Shown: positions 25,167 through 34,794, counted from the stretch's first letter. The stretch is 64,000 bases of DNA from Microbacterium oxydans (GCF_000956525.1 NZ_JYIW01000023.1:1-64000), one strand, 5' to 3'. Notes: generated by a model from the letters alone, not told the origin. Numbers and translations: made by a program.

Positions 25167-26521
25167 TCTGGGAGATCGACGATCACGCTCCTGAGATCGA
25201 GGGACTCGACGAGCACGGACGACCGGATCCGGCGTACGCCGAATCGCTCGGGCTGCTGCCCGCACGGCGTGGTGCTCGCGTGGGCGCCGCGCTGGTGGAG
25301 TGGCTCGTCGCCGTGCTGATCACGCTGCCTGCGGTCATCGCATTGACCCCGGTGCTGATGCAGATCGTGGCCGAAGGCTTCGACGCTGACGCGTTCTTCG
25401 GACGCCCCGATCTGGTGTGGCTCATCGTCGCAGCAGCGGTGTCGCAGGGCCTGATAATCGCGTACGTCGTGGTGCAGCTGGTGCTGCACGGACGCAAGGG
25501 CATCACGCTCGGCAAGGCCATGTTCGGCATCCGCTCGATCAACGTGCGCACCCTCGAGCGTCCAGGGTTCTGGCGCGGTGCGGTGGTGCGGTATCTCGTC
25601 GCCGGCGCTTCGTTCCTGATTCCCGTGATCGGTCCGGTGCTCGTCATCGCGCTCTCGCCGCTGTTCGACATCGAGCGACGTGGGCGCGGCTGGCTCGACC
25701 TCGTGGCGGCGACCTGGTTCATCGACACACGGCGCGGACTCAACCCGTACGACCAGAAGCGGATGCGCATCGCACGCAAGCGCGTGAAGACGCCGGAGCA
25801 CGAGGAGCGGGCACCGCTGCCGTCGCTCGCGACACCCGTCGATCGAGATGCGCGCGCCGAGTACGTGCCGAGCGCGCGCTTCTCCGGAGGTGTGATCGGC
25901 GCGCATCGTGGCAGCGCGGCCACGCCCCCTGCCGTGCAGGCTGAAGACGCCGGCGGGTCGATGGTCTCGTCGGTGCCGCCGTCGCTCGCGACAGGAGCAG
26001 CGCCGCAGCCGGCATTCGCCGCGCCTGCGCCTGCGCCTGCTCCCGCACCTGCTCCCGCGCCGGTCGAGGCCTTCGCCCCGCCGTCGGCGTCGGCTCCGCA
26101 GGCCCAGCCGGCGGCGGTACTGCGCCCTGCCGCGACCCCGCCTGCCGCGACCCCGCCTGCCGCGACCCCGCCGGCATCGCCGGCGCCGTCCGGCCCCCGT
26201 GCCGTGCTGATCCTCGACACGGGCGAACGCATCGAGGTGCGCGGCACGACCCTGTTCGGACGCGCGCCAGGCGCTGCCGCCGGCGAGGGCGAAGCACAGC
26301 TGGTGCGCGTCGCCGACGACACCCGCTCGGTCTCCAAGACGCACCTCGCCGTGATGCCGGCGCGACGCGGCGTGTTCGCCGTCGACCGCGCATCGACGAA
26401 CGGCAGCGCGATCATCCGCGACGGCTCGGAGACGGCGCTCGCGGCCGGGCATCCGGTCGAGCTGCAGGTCGGCGATACCGTGCGCTTCGGCGACCGGACG
26501 CTGTCGGTGGAATGGGTATGA
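25163..26521 (+). CDS. Second RDD-family membrane protein with C-terminal FHA domain
   Basis: 452 residues, with the same architecture as the protein encoded at 19294: RDD domain (about 30-195, several transmembrane helices, GKAMFGIRSINV motif), a Pro/Ala-rich linker (about 200-345) and a canonical FHA domain (about 350-452; LFGRAP, SKTHLAV, STNGSAI). The linker includes direct PAATP repeats encoded by a 15-base unit around 26128-26172, so its length may vary between strains. GTG start overlaps the previous stop, with GGGAGAGCAGGAG upstream. It lies immediately before the EccC-type gene, so a role in recruiting phosphorylated partners to the secretion motor is plausible. Confidence 0.83.
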   Translation: MIWEIDDHAPEIEGLDEHGRPDPAYAESLGLLPARRGARVGAALVEWLVAVLITLPAVIALTPVLMQIVAEGFDADAFFGRPDLVWLIVAAAVSQGLIIAYVVVQLVLHGRKGITLGKAMFGIRSINVRTLERPGFWRGAVVRYLVAGASFLIPVIGPVLVIALSPLFDIERRGRGWLDLVAATWFIDTRRGLNPYDQKRMRIARKRVKTPEHEERAPLPSLATPVDRDARAEYVPSARFSGGVIGAHRGSAATPPAVQAEDAGGSMVSSVPPSLATGAAPQPAFAAPAPAPAPAPAPAPVEAFAPPSASAPQAQPAAVLRPAATPPAATPPAATPPASPAPSGPRAVLILDTGERIEVRGTTLFGRAPGAAAGEGEAQLVRVADDTRSVSKTHLAVMPARRGVFAVDRASTNGSAIIRDGSETALAAGHPVELQVGDTVRFGDRTLSVEWV

Positions 26522-26564
26522 AGGCACACGAAGACACGCGCCTCCGGCGCGGTGAGGATGCACG

Positions 26565-29500
26565 ATGAGAGTCAAGCTGACCCTGCGTCGCCCCGCGGCT
26601 CCGTTGACCGATGTGGTGGTGATGGCCGATTCGACGGCCACGATCGCCGATGTCGCACGCCAGATCGCGTCGACCGATCCGCTGCGCAGCATCGCGGCGG
26701 CGCCCGCTGATGTGCTCACGCTGTCGGTGGCGCCCCCGACGAGCGACCAGACCACCATGCTCAACCCCGACCTGCTCGTCGGCGATGCCCCCATCGGATC
26801 CGGGTTCCTCGCCGAGGTGATCAACGTCGGCCCGAACCGTGCGTCCGTCGGCACACTCGGCGCGCGCCCGGCCGCCGTCCTGAGCGTCGTGTCCGGTCCT
26901 GCCGCCGGCCAGGAGTTCCCGCTGCCGATCGGGCATTTCCTGATCGGACGGGATGCCGCGAACGACGTGACCGTCCACGATCCCCTCGTGTCGAAGCGGC
27001 ACGCCAGGATCGAGGTCGCGCCCACCTTCGTCGAACTCGTCGACCTGAACTCCGCCAACGGCATCCTCGTCGACGGCGGTCTCGTGCAGCGTCTCAGGGT
27101 CATCCCCGGCCAGCGGTTCATGCTCGGCGACTGCGAGTTCGTGATGCACCTGGTCAGCGACTTCGACGGCTCGGCCGACGGCGACCCGGTGCTCGAGCGC
27201 GGCGGCGCCCTCATGTTCAACCGCAGCCCCAGGGTCGAGGAGCGGTTCAGCGGCCAGGAGCTCGATGAGCCGCGGTATCCGCGTGATCAGGCATCTCGGC
27301 TGTTCCCCTGGCCGATGCTGGTGGCGCCCATCCTGCTCGCGATGACCATGTTCAGCCTGACCGGCCGACCGGCGTCGCTGCTCATGGCCGCGGCCTCGCC
27401 CATGATGATGTTCGGAAACTTCATCTCGCAGAAGACGAACATCGGGCAGCGCCGCCGCAAGGAGGTCGAGTCGTTCGAGGAGCAGTTCGAGCGCCTCGAG
27501 GAGAAGCTGTACCACTCGCACCCGAAGGAGCGGGAGGTGCGGCAGAACGAGGTGCCGGCGGTCGCCGTCGTGTTCGACGAGGCCATGCGCCTCGGTCCGC
27601 TCCTGTGGACGCGCCGCCCTGAGCACTGGAACTTCCTGTCCGTGCGGCTCGGCGTGTGCGATGACGTCGCCAGGACGCACATCAAGCGCACGGAGACCCC
27701 GGAGGCGCTGGTCGAGTACGTCGAGCGCGTCGACCGCCTCGAGGAGCGGTATCGGATGATCACCGACGTCCCGATCCTCGAGTCGCTGCAGAGCGTCGGG
27801 TCGATCGGCGTCGCCGGTCCGACCTCGCTCGCGAGCGACGCCCTCCGCGGGATCGCCGTGCAGCTGTTCGGCACGCACTCCCCGAACGAACTCGTCACGG
27901 TGGCGCTCACCGAGCCCGGTTGGGCGAACGAGCTCGACTGGCTCAAGTGGCTGCCGCACACGTCGAGCGAGCGCAACCCGTTCAAGGACATGCCGCTGGC
28001 CGACTCCGCCTCCACCGGCAACGCGCTGCTCAGCGGTCTCGAGGAGATCGTGCTCCGGCGCTCGCGCGAATCGAAGTCGGCTCGGCCGCCGTACGGCGCC
28101 GACTGGGACCCGATGCGCTACGGCACCGACGTGAAGCGCGCGGCCGAGGACGCCACGTTCCCCGGTCAGACCGCCGTCGTGGTGATCGTGACCAACGATG
28201 CACCGGTCGACCGCGCAAGGTTGACGCAGATCCTCGAGCGCGGCGCCGATGTCGGCGTGTACGCGCTCTTCGTCGCGCCGGTGGTCGAGGCGCTGCCGGC
28301 GGCCTGTCGCACCTTCGTCGACGTCGGTGCCGGACTCGACGACGCGGTCGTCGGCACCGTCCGCAGCGGCGTCGACTACCGCGGCGTGCGCGTCGAGGGC
28401 GTCTCGCACGCGTACATGATGATGTTCGCCAAGCGCCTCGCGCCTGTCGTCGACTCCAGCACCGTGATCGAGGACTCCTCCGACATCCCGAACTCCGTCA
28501 GCTTCCTCTCGCTCGTCGGCACCGAGATCGCGGAGGACGCGAACGCCGTCATCGACCGGTGGCGTCAGAACAACACGATCATCGACCGTTCGGGCGCACC
28601 GCAGTCACGGCTCAAGAAGGCCGGCAACCTGCGCGCGATCATCGGGCAGTCGCAGACGGATGCGATGACCCTCGATCTGCGCCTGCAGGGCCCGCATGCC
28701 CTCGTCGGCGGTACCACCGGAGCCGGCAAGAGCGAGTTCCTGCAGGCGTGGGTGCTCGGCATGGCTGCGGCCCACAGCCCCGACCGCGTGACGTTCCTGT
28801 TCGTCGACTACAAGGGCGGTTCCGCGTTCGCCGACTGCGTCGATCTGCCGCACACGGTCGGACTCGTCACCGACCTCAGCCCGCACCTGGTCAGACGCGC
28901 GCTCACGAGCCTGCGCGCAGAGCTGCATCATCGCGAGCATCTCTTCAATCGCAAGAAGGCGAAGGACCTGCTCGAGCTCGAGAAGCGGCGCGACCCGGAG
29001 ACGCCGCCGGCGCTCGTGCTCGTGATCGACGAGTTCGCCGCGCTCGCCGGCGAGGTCCCTGAGTTCGTCGACGGCGTCGTCGACATCGCCCAGCGCGGCC
29101 GCTCGCTCGGCATCCACCTGATCATGGCGACGCAGCGTCCTGCCGGTGTGATCAAGGACAACCTGCGTGCGAACACGAACCTCCGCGTCGCGCTGCGCAT
29201 GGCGGACGAGTCCGATTCGAAGGACGTCGTCGACGATCCGGTGGCCGCCACCTTCTCGCCGTCGCTGCCCGGTCGCGGCATCGCGAAGACCGGACCGGGA
29301 CGACTCGTGCCGTTCCAGTCGGCGTACGCCGGCGGATGGACGAACGACGAGGAGCAGGTCGCCGAGGTCAAGGTCGCCGAGCTCCGCTTCGGTTCGATCC
29401 AGACGTGGGAGGCCGAGCAGGCGCCGGAGTCCGATTCGCACGACGAGGACCTCGGACCCAACGACCAGAAGCGCATCGTCGCGACGCTCGTGACGGCTGC

Positions 29501-31064
29501 ACGCCAGGCCCGCATCCCCGCGCCGCGTCGGCCGTGGCTCGATGATCTCGAGGGTGCGGTCGACATCCGTGACCTTCCAGTCCTCGGCGACGGTCAGGTA
29601 CTGCTCGGCAAGATGGATGTGCCCGAGCGACAGCTGCAGGAGCCGGCGTACTTCCACCCCGACAAGGACGGCTCGCTGCTCGTCTACGGCACGAGCGGTT
29701 CGGGCAAGTCGACCGTGCTGCGGACCATCGCGATCGCCGCCGGATTCGACCCCGCCCATTCGAACGTCGAGGTGTACGGTCTCGACTTCGGTTCGGGGTC
29801 GCTGAAGAGCCTCGAGGTGCTGCCGCATGTGGGTTCCGTCATCTCCGGCGACGATTCCGAGCGCGTGCAGCGGGTGCTGCGCTCGCTCGCGAAGGTGCTC
29901 GACGACCGGGGCAAGCGCTTCAGCGCCGCCAACGCGTCGAGCCTCACCGAGTACCGTGAGATCACCGGCAAGGACGAGGCACGCATCCTCTTCCTCATCG
30001 ACGGCTTCCCGCAGTTCCGCGCCGAGTGGGAGTCGACGACCGCGCGCATGCCGTTCTACCAGACCTTCATGCGCATCCTCGGCGAGGGTCGTCCGCTCGG
30101 CGTGCACGTGATCGCGAGCGCCGACCGGTCGGGCTCCGTCCCCACCGCAGTCAGCGCGAACGTGTCGCGCCGCGTCGTGCTCCGGCTCTCCGACGAGTCA
30201 GGGTACGCGATGCTGAACGCGCCGAAGGATGTGCTCGACGAGCGTTCCGCTCCTGGTCGAGCGATCGTCGACGGTCGGGAGACGCAGATCGCGACGCTCG
30301 GCGGTACGCCGAACGTCGCGGAACAGACGAAGCTGCTCGAACAGCTCGCCGAGAGCCTTCGCGCTGCCGGTGCGCGGGAGGTGCCGGAGATCGGCGCACT
30401 CCCCACGCGGCTGTCGCTGCGGGAGCTGCCAGACCGGATCGGCGAGTTCCCGGTGCTCGGCGTCGCAGAGGACACGCTCGCCGCTCGCGACTTCGACCCC
30501 GTCGGGACGTTCGTCGTGGCCGGTCCGCCCGCATCGGGCAAGACCAACGCGCTCAAGGCTCTCATCACCTCGATGCGACGTCTCGACCCGCAGATCAAGC
30601 TCTTCCACTTCGGCGGTCGGCGTGCACAGCTCAAGGACTACGTCGAGTGGACACGCAGCGCAGTGACCCCGGAGGATGCCAAGGAGCTCGCGAAGGAGAT
30701 CACCGAGATCGCGGGTGACGAGACGATGGGCATCCGATTGCTGATCGTGGTCGAAGACGTGCCTCAGTTCGCCGACAGCCCTGCTGAGCGCGAGATGAAG
30801 GCACTGTTCCAGGCCGTCAACCGCAGCGACCACCTGCTGATCGGCGATGCCGATGTGACCCAGGTGACCAGCGGATTCGGCTTCATCGGAGACTTCAAGG
30901 CCGGTCGCAAGGGCATAATCCTCAAGCCGGATGCCTTCGACGGCGATGCGGTGTTCAAGGTGCCGTTCCCGAAGGTCAAGCGCACCGACTTCCCCGAGGG
31001 TCGGGGTATCTTCGTGCAGGCCGGGCGCCAGGTCACGGTGCAGCTGCCGCTCGTCGAGGGGTAG
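26565..31064 (+). CDS. EccC/EssC-type type VII secretion ATPase with N-terminal ubiquitin-like and FHA domains
   Basis: 1499 residues. Residues 1-85 look like a YukD/EccD ubiquitin-like domain. A canonical FHA domain follows (about 107-190; LIGRDAAND, SKRHARI, SANG), then two transmembrane segments (about 246-285) and three FtsK/SpoIIIE ATPase domains. Walker A motifs are GTTGAGKS (about 715), GTSGSGKS (about 1042) and GPPASGKT (about 1319). Only domain 1 has a full Walker B (LVLVIDEFAAL); domain 2 has IDGF and domain 3 VEDV, as expected for the regulatory ATPases of EccC. It should power export of WXG100-type substrates encoded downstream. The FHA part is Firmicute EssC-like. No EccB, EccD, EccE or mycosin gene is visible in the window. 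Confidence 0.9.
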   Translation: MRVKLTLRRPAAPLTDVVVMADSTATIADVARQIASTDPLRSIAAAPADVLTLSVAPPTSDQTTMLNPDLLVGDAPIGSGFLAEVINVGPNRASVGTLGARPAAVLSVVSGPAAGQEFPLPIGHFLIGRDAANDVTVHDPLVSKRHARIEVAPTFVELVDLNSANGILVDGGLVQRLRVIPGQRFMLGDCEFVMHLVSDFDGSADGDPVLERGGALMFNRSPRVEERFSGQELDEPRYPRDQASRLFPWPMLVAPILLAMTMFSLTGRPASLLMAAASPMMMFGNFISQKTNIGQRRRKEVESFEEQFERLEEKLYHSHPKEREVRQNEVPAVAVVFDEAMRLGPLLWTRRPEHWNFLSVRLGVCDDVARTHIKRTETPEALVEYVERVDRLEERYRMITDVPILESLQSVGSIGVAGPTSLASDALRGIAVQLFGTHSPNELVTVALTEPGWANELDWLKWLPHTSSERNPFKDMPLADSASTGNALLSGLEEIVLRRSRESKSARPPYGADWDPMRYGTDVKRAAEDATFPGQTAVVVIVTNDAPVDRARLTQILERGADVGVYALFVAPVVEALPAACRTFVDVGAGLDDAVVGTVRSGVDYRGVRVEGVSHAYMMMFAKRLAPVVDSSTVIEDSSDIPNSVSFLSLVGTEIAEDANAVIDRWRQNNTIIDRSGAPQSRLKKAGNLRAIIGQSQTDAMTLDLRLQGPHALVGGTTGAGKSEFLQAWVLGMAAAHSPDRVTFLFVDYKGGSAFADCVDLPHTVGLVTDLSPHLVRRALTSLRAELHHREHLFNRKKAKDLLELEKRRDPETPPALVLVIDEFAALAGEVPEFVDGVVDIAQRGRSLGIHLIMATQRPAGVIKDNLRANTNLRVALRMADESDSKDVVDDPVAATFSPSLPGRGIAKTGPGRLVPFQSAYAGGWTNDEEQVAEVKVAELRFGSIQTWEAEQAPESDSHDEDLGPNDQKRIVATLVTAARQARIPAPRRPWLDDLEGAVDIRDLPVLGDGQVLLGKMDVPERQLQEPAYFHPDKDGSLLVYGTSGSGKSTVLRTIAIAAGFDPAHSNVEVYGLDFGSGSLKSLEVLPHVGSVISGDDSERVQRVLRSLAKVLDDRGKRFSAANASSLTEYREITGKDEARILFLIDGFPQFRAEWESTTARMPFYQTFMRILGEGRPLGVHVIASADRSGSVPTAVSANVSRRVVLRLSDESGYAMLNAPKDVLDERSAPGRAIVDGRETQIATLGGTPNVAEQTKLLEQLAESLRAAGAREVPEIGALPTRLSLRELPDRIGEFPVLGVAEDTLAARDFDPVGTFVVAGPPASGKTNALKALITSMRRLDPQIKLFHFGGRRAQLKDYVEWTRSAVTPEDAKELAKEITEIAGDETMGIRLLIVVEDVPQFADSPAEREMKALFQAVNRSDHLLIGDADVTQVTSGFGFIGDFKAGRKGIILKPDAFDGDAVFKVPFPKVKRTDFPEGRGIFVQAGRQVTVQLPLVEG

Positions 31065-31072
31065 TCGATGGG

Positions 31073-31119
31073 ATGGGGAGTTGTGCCCATGGAAACACCG
31101 GGGCACTTCTCTCTAGGGT
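31073..31119 (+). promoter_or_regulatory. Shared T7SS-regulon promoter, site 2
   Basis: Palindrome ATGGGGAGTTGTGCCCAT (31073-31090), then a -35-like TGGAAA (31090-31095), 18-base spacer and -10 TAGGGT (31114-31119). It starts 9 bases after the eccC-type stop codon, so the first substrate module has its own promoter. The start codon follows at 31165 with GAGGAGG upstream. Confidence 0.75.
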
Positions 31120-31164
31120 TGGACGAGGTCCGAGCGGATCGCTCGAAATCGAGGAGGTCACGTC

Positions 31165-31503
31165 ATGGGTACTGACATCAACATCCCCATGTCGCAGCTG
31201 GAACGGCTGAACACGTCGTTGGGGAACATCGTCGCGGAGTTCGAGAACGCTTCCTCGCGAAGCGATGCGCTGGAGTCCGACATCGGCACGCCGCACGGCG
31301 AGACGGCGCTGCGCAGCGAGGTCGGACGGTTCGAGAGCGACTGGAACGACAAGCGCGACACCTTGAAGTCGAAGCTCGAGAGCGCGAAGGAACGCGTCGT
31401 CGATTTCGTCACGGCGTGGACGGACTTCGACCTCGAGGCCGCGAACAACCTCGACACGACCGAGAATCCGCCGCAGGTCGGGCAACAGCCGGAGGCACGC
31501 TGA
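31165..31503 (+). CDS. WXG100-like small helical protein (module 1)
   Basis: 112 residues, rich in Glu, Lys, Ser and Leu, predicted as a helical hairpin. A single central Trp-Asn-Asp (FESDWNDKRDTL) sits where WXG proteins carry Trp-X-Gly. It is paralogous to the 115-residue protein encoded at 36274, which has GSWNDSRDKL at the same place. It is probably a T7SS substrate or co-secretion partner for the larger protein encoded one base downstream. RBS GAGGAGG lies before ATG 31165. No signal peptide is seen. Confidence 0.7.
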   Translation: MGTDINIPMSQLERLNTSLGNIVAEFENASSRSDALESDIGTPHGETALRSEVGRFESDWNDKRDTLKSKLESAKERVVDFVTAWTDFDLEAANNLDTTENPPQVGQQPEAR

Positions 31504-31504
31504 C

Positions 31505-32767
31505 ATGGATCGCACACCCACCGCAGGCAAGGGCTACGAGATCATCGCGATCACCGGTGATGCCGCTGCGATCGAGCGCCGCGGCATCGAGATCGAGAGC
31601 CTCGGCGACCAGATGCTCGGCGCCGCCGACCTTCTCGACACGATCGACCTCGGAGCGGAGTGCCGAGGCAAGAGCCTGGACGCCCTGCAGGGCGATGTCA
31701 CCGACGTCAAGGACGATCTCCGGAAGGCGGGAGAGCGGTACCAGCCGAGCGGCACCCACATCGTCGAGTACGCCCGCTCACTCGACGACGTGCAGACGAC
31801 GCTGTCGACATTGATCCCCGACCTCGAAGACCTCTGGAATGCGTACCAGACGACGGCCGGCCAGTTCGAGGACGACTCGCAGCTGCCCGAACCCGAAGCG
31901 GGCGAGTCGGCCGACGATCGCACCTCTGCAGCAGACGTCGAAGGAGACCTCGACGCGTGGAAGGCACGTGCCATCGAGTACGAGACCACGTATGACTCGT
32001 GGTGGGAAGCCTACGAGCGCGCACGCACCGGAATCCAGGCCGCGAACGACGACGGTGTGCACGACTCCTGGTGGGACGACCAGCTGCCCTGGTTGGAGAC
32101 ACTCGGCACGATCCTCTCGTACGCCGGAATCGTTCTGGCGGTCGCGGCCTGCATCCTCGGCGGGCCGTTCATCCTGATCGCTGCGATCGTCGGCCTTGCC
32201 GCGCTCGCTGTCACGGTGTGGAAGGTCAGCTGCGGTCGAGGCAACGGCTGGGACATCGCGATGGCCGCGGTGGGTGTCTTCCCCTTCGGGAAGGCCTTCG
32301 CGCTGGCGAAAGGGCTCAGGGCGGCACCGACGCTCTCGACGCTCGGCCGGGGTCTGCTCGGCATGGGCGGCGATGTGGTCGGTGCTGGATGGCGCAGCGG
32401 ATCCCGTCTCACGGGTGTGCTCGCCGACGGCACCACGGGGCAGGTCTTCCACGCCGCAGGCGCGGTCAACCGTCACGGCACGGCGGTCATGCGCAACTTC
32501 TTCAACGGACTCGAGTCTCCGTCGATGCTCAGCCGCCTGCTGCGCGGTGGCGACGGTGCATGGTCGGCCTCGATCGGTGATGCTGCCGGCGCGCTGTCGA
32601 ACCGTGCGACCAGCAACCTCAACTCGTTCCTCGCGAACACGCCGAACGGCTCGGTCATGAGCAACATGCTGTCAGGCGGCAGCAGCGCGGCGCTCGACTT
32701 CCTCGACAACCTGGGCAAGGCCGGCACCGGCTTCGCATACGACCGGTCACAGAGCGGATGGTCGTGA
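31505..32767 (+). CDS. T7SS-signal-like protein with central membrane segment (module 1)
   Basis: 420 residues. The N-terminal helical region (about 12-110: GDAAAIERRGIEIESLGDQM ... GERYQPSGTHIVEYARSL) resembles the putative T7SS-secretion-signal domain of actinobacterial T7SS proteins. A second helical part with several Trp residues follows, then a hydrophobic hairpin (about 198-238) and a Gly/Ser-rich C-terminal half with no recognised catalytic domain. It is paralogous to the 433-residue protein at 36634. Candidate secreted or membrane-inserted effector or channel component. It lies one base after the WXG-like gene with GGAGGC as ribosome-binding site. Confidence 0.68.
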   Translation: MDRTPTAGKGYEIIAITGDAAAIERRGIEIESLGDQMLGAADLLDTIDLGAECRGKSLDALQGDVTDVKDDLRKAGERYQPSGTHIVEYARSLDDVQTTLSTLIPDLEDLWNAYQTTAGQFEDDSQLPEPEAGESADDRTSAADVEGDLDAWKARAIEYETTYDSWWEAYERARTGIQAANDDGVHDSWWDDQLPWLETLGTILSYAGIVLAVAACILGGPFILIAAIVGLAALAVTVWKVSCGRGNGWDIAMAAVGVFPFGKAFALAKGLRAAPTLSTLGRGLLGMGGDVVGAGWRSGSRLTGVLADGTTGQVFHAAGAVNRHGTAVMRNFFNGLESPSMLSRLLRGGDGAWSASIGDAAGALSNRATSNLNSFLANTPNGSVMSNMLSGGSSAALDFLDNLGKAGTGFAYDRSQSGWS

Positions 32768-33315
32768 TGCGGCGTATCGAGGTCGATCTCGACGATCGCT
32801 GGCTGCTCCCGGTGCCGACCGATGTCGACCTGCACGCGTGGGCACGCGAACAGGTCGCCACCCTGCAGTCCGAGCCGGATCGCGAGGTCGAGGAGACGAT
32901 CGAGTCCCTCGTGTCGGTCGCTGCGAGCGCCGACCCCACGGCGTTCGCCACCCTGCTGTTCTGTCCCGAAGGTCTGCCGGGGCGTGCGCTCGTCGCGGTC
33001 TATGCCGCCGAGACCGACCTGGCGACCCTCGATGATCTCGCCGAACTCGCACCGGCGGCGCTGCCGCGACAGGTGCTGCCTCTGGGTGAGCACCCGCTGA
33101 CGACGGGTCGGGTGATCTCCACGGTCACGCAGATGCCGGACGCCGGTGTGCTCGGCACGCTCCAGTACGAGCTGCTGCGCGACGGTGCGCTGCTCGAGGT
33201 GGTCGCGACGAGTCCGAGCCTGCCGCACCTCGGCCTGGGGATGCCGCTGTTCGAAGAGCTGATCGAGCGGATCGTCGTCGTGTCGGCGGAAACGGGAGAG
33301 CATGTCACTGCGTGA
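32767..33315 (+). CDS. Accessory protein of T7SS substrate module 1
   Basis: About 182 residues, soluble, not recognised by family. The start at 32767 is chosen because its ATG overlaps the preceding stop (TGATG); an in-frame ATG at 32758 would add three residues. It has the same position and size in module 1 as the 201-residue protein in module 2 (37932); weak similarity in layout includes a C-terminal helix ending before the next overlapping gene. The conserved order after a T7SS-signal-like protein suggests a chaperone or immunity-type role, but this is inference from position only. Confidence 0.62.
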   Translation: MRRIEVDLDDRWLLPVPTDVDLHAWAREQVATLQSEPDREVEETIESLVSVAASADPTAFATLLFCPEGLPGRALVAVYAAETDLATLDDLAELAPAALPRQVLPLGEHPLTTGRVISTVTQMPDAGVLGTLQYELLRDGALLEVVATSPSLPHLGLGMPLFEELIERIVVVSAETGEHVTA

Positions 33316-33919
33316 AGAGCTGCTGGGTCTGTCGACGGAGATCCCACGATTCAGGATCCTGTTGCCCTCGGAGTGGGCGAGCTTCGCGGTGACCGCGGAA
33401 TTGGGCGGACAGCTCGAGCAACGGACACGAGAGGTGTTCGCGCGGGCCGGCAGGCCAGACCTCGACGGCGTCTTCAGCGCGCAGCTCGCGAGCGCGATGC
33501 GAGGGCTCTCCGAAGGGGGCGCGAAGTACGTGTTCCTGCCGTCCGAGCGGACTCCGGGCAAGGACCCGCTCGCGCTGTCGATGATCGCGACCTACATCGA
33601 TTCGCCGGAGGGTCCGCTCGACGCGTGGATCACGTCCCGCATCCGCGATGGTGCCGAGATGCTCGACCCAGAGGGGCGCATCGTGTACTGGCGCGACCGG
33701 AGGGAAGGCCTCGACGAGGAGACCCATCGTTCGCAGAGCATCTACGTCATCGCCGTTCCAGGAACGCGACGTCGCAAGGTGCTCATGCTGACGGGCAGCA
33801 CCATCGTCGGTGCGGACAGTCGTGACGATGACGACTACGCTGTCGCCGTGCAGATGATCTTCGATGCCATGGCATCCACCGTGACCTGGGTCGCCGACGA
33901 TGCGGGTGCTGTCGCGTGA
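33302..33919 (+). CDS. Small conserved protein of T7SS substrate module 1
   Basis: 205 residues. It begins with IPRFRILLPSEWASFAV and ends with an IFDAMASTVTWV helix; the middle has YVIAVPGTRRRKVLMLTGSTI. The paralogue at 38575 has the matching stretches IPPFRLVLPPGWKTHLP, YIIPVPGTLRRKALVFTSTI and LSDAMISTFAW, so this is a real family. The alternating strands with a final helix vaguely recall Mog1/PsbP-like folds (LpqN, DcrB); this fold guess is weak. Its start overlaps the previous gene by 14 bases and its stop overlaps the next GTG. Confidence 0.65.
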   Translation: MSLREELLGLSTEIPRFRILLPSEWASFAVTAELGGQLEQRTREVFARAGRPDLDGVFSAQLASAMRGLSEGGAKYVFLPSERTPGKDPLALSMIATYIDSPEGPLDAWITSRIRDGAEMLDPEGRIVYWRDRREGLDEETHRSQSIYVIAVPGTRRRKVLMLTGSTIVGADSRDDDDYAVAVQMIFDAMASTVTWVADDAGAVA

Positions 33920-34794
33920 AGCCGGTGATCCGTCTCTCCGGAGACGATGCCGCCGTTCGCGCTGTCGGTGTCGAGGCTGCCGCGGCTGTCCGGGCCGCCG
34001 ATCCGCAGGCAGCCTCCGCGTTGTTCAGCAGGCTCTGGGATCTGCACCTCCGCCGGCGGCGATTCGTGGCGGAGGCCGGTGTGCCGAGGTCGTCGGTGCC
34101 CGTGAGCGGAGCACAGCGGCCACAGGCAGGCACGGCATATCGAGCGGTGTGGGGGACTCTGCTCGGTCTCGGGCTCGCCGCTGCGCTGACGTCTGCTGTG
34201 ATGCTCGGACCGGCCGACCGCAGGAACGCGTTCACCGAGCCCGGCCTCGCCCTCTCGGTGGCGTTCGTCGCCGGCCTGGTCGCGATCCCCGCAGTGCTGG
34301 TCGTGCTCCTGCTGCGCGTACCGGACGCGAAGAGTGCGCGCACCGGAGAGACCTTGACCGTGCTGGTCGGGCTGATCTGCGTCGGCATGTTCGTGTACCG
34401 CCTCGTGGTCGGCACCGACGACGACCGCGGCTTCGAGTCGCAGGGGCTCGCGATCTGGATTCCGATGACCGCCGTCAGTCTGCTGCTTCTCGTGGGCGTG
34501 GCGATCCGCACCGATCTGGTACGCCGTGCCGCAGTCGGTCCTGCGTCATCGCGCGCGTCCTCGTCGCGGACTGACGGGGCGCGCGAGATGCGCCGCGAGG
34601 CGGAGTGGGCTGCGGCATCCGGCACGCGGGATGCCGCAGGCACGGCCGAGTGGCTGCGGCGACTCGATGCGCTCGAGGGCGGTGTCGACGCATCCAGCAT
34701 CGCCCAGGCTCGCACGCTGTCACCGGCGGCGTGGTTGACCTGGCTCGCCTATGACGGCGAGATCGATGTTGCGGGCGTGCTGCCTCGTCCATGA
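33916..34794 (+). CDS. Polytopic membrane protein ending module 1
   Basis: 292 residues, unrecognised. A cytoplasmic N-terminal part (about 1-75) with an Arg-rich HLRRRRF stretch precedes about four transmembrane helices (roughly 80-205) and a soluble C-terminal tail. GTG start overlaps the stop of the preceding gene (GTGA). Module 2 has no equivalent, so this gene may be specific to module 1 or lost from module 2. It could anchor or gate module 1 proteins at the membrane; no family evidence supports a function. Confidence 0.62.
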   Translation: MKPVIRLSGDDAAVRAVGVEAAAAVRAADPQAASALFSRLWDLHLRRRRFVAEAGVPRSSVPVSGAQRPQAGTAYRAVWGTLLGLGLAAALTSAVMLGPADRRNAFTEPGLALSVAFVAGLVAIPAVLVVLLLRVPDAKSARTGETLTVLVGLICVGMFVYRLVVGTDDDRGFESQGLAIWIPMTAVSLLLLVGVAIRTDLVRRAAVGPASSRASSSRTDGAREMRREAEWAAASGTRDAAGTAEWLRRLDALEGGVDASSIAQARTLSPAAWLTWLAYDGEIDVAGVLPRP

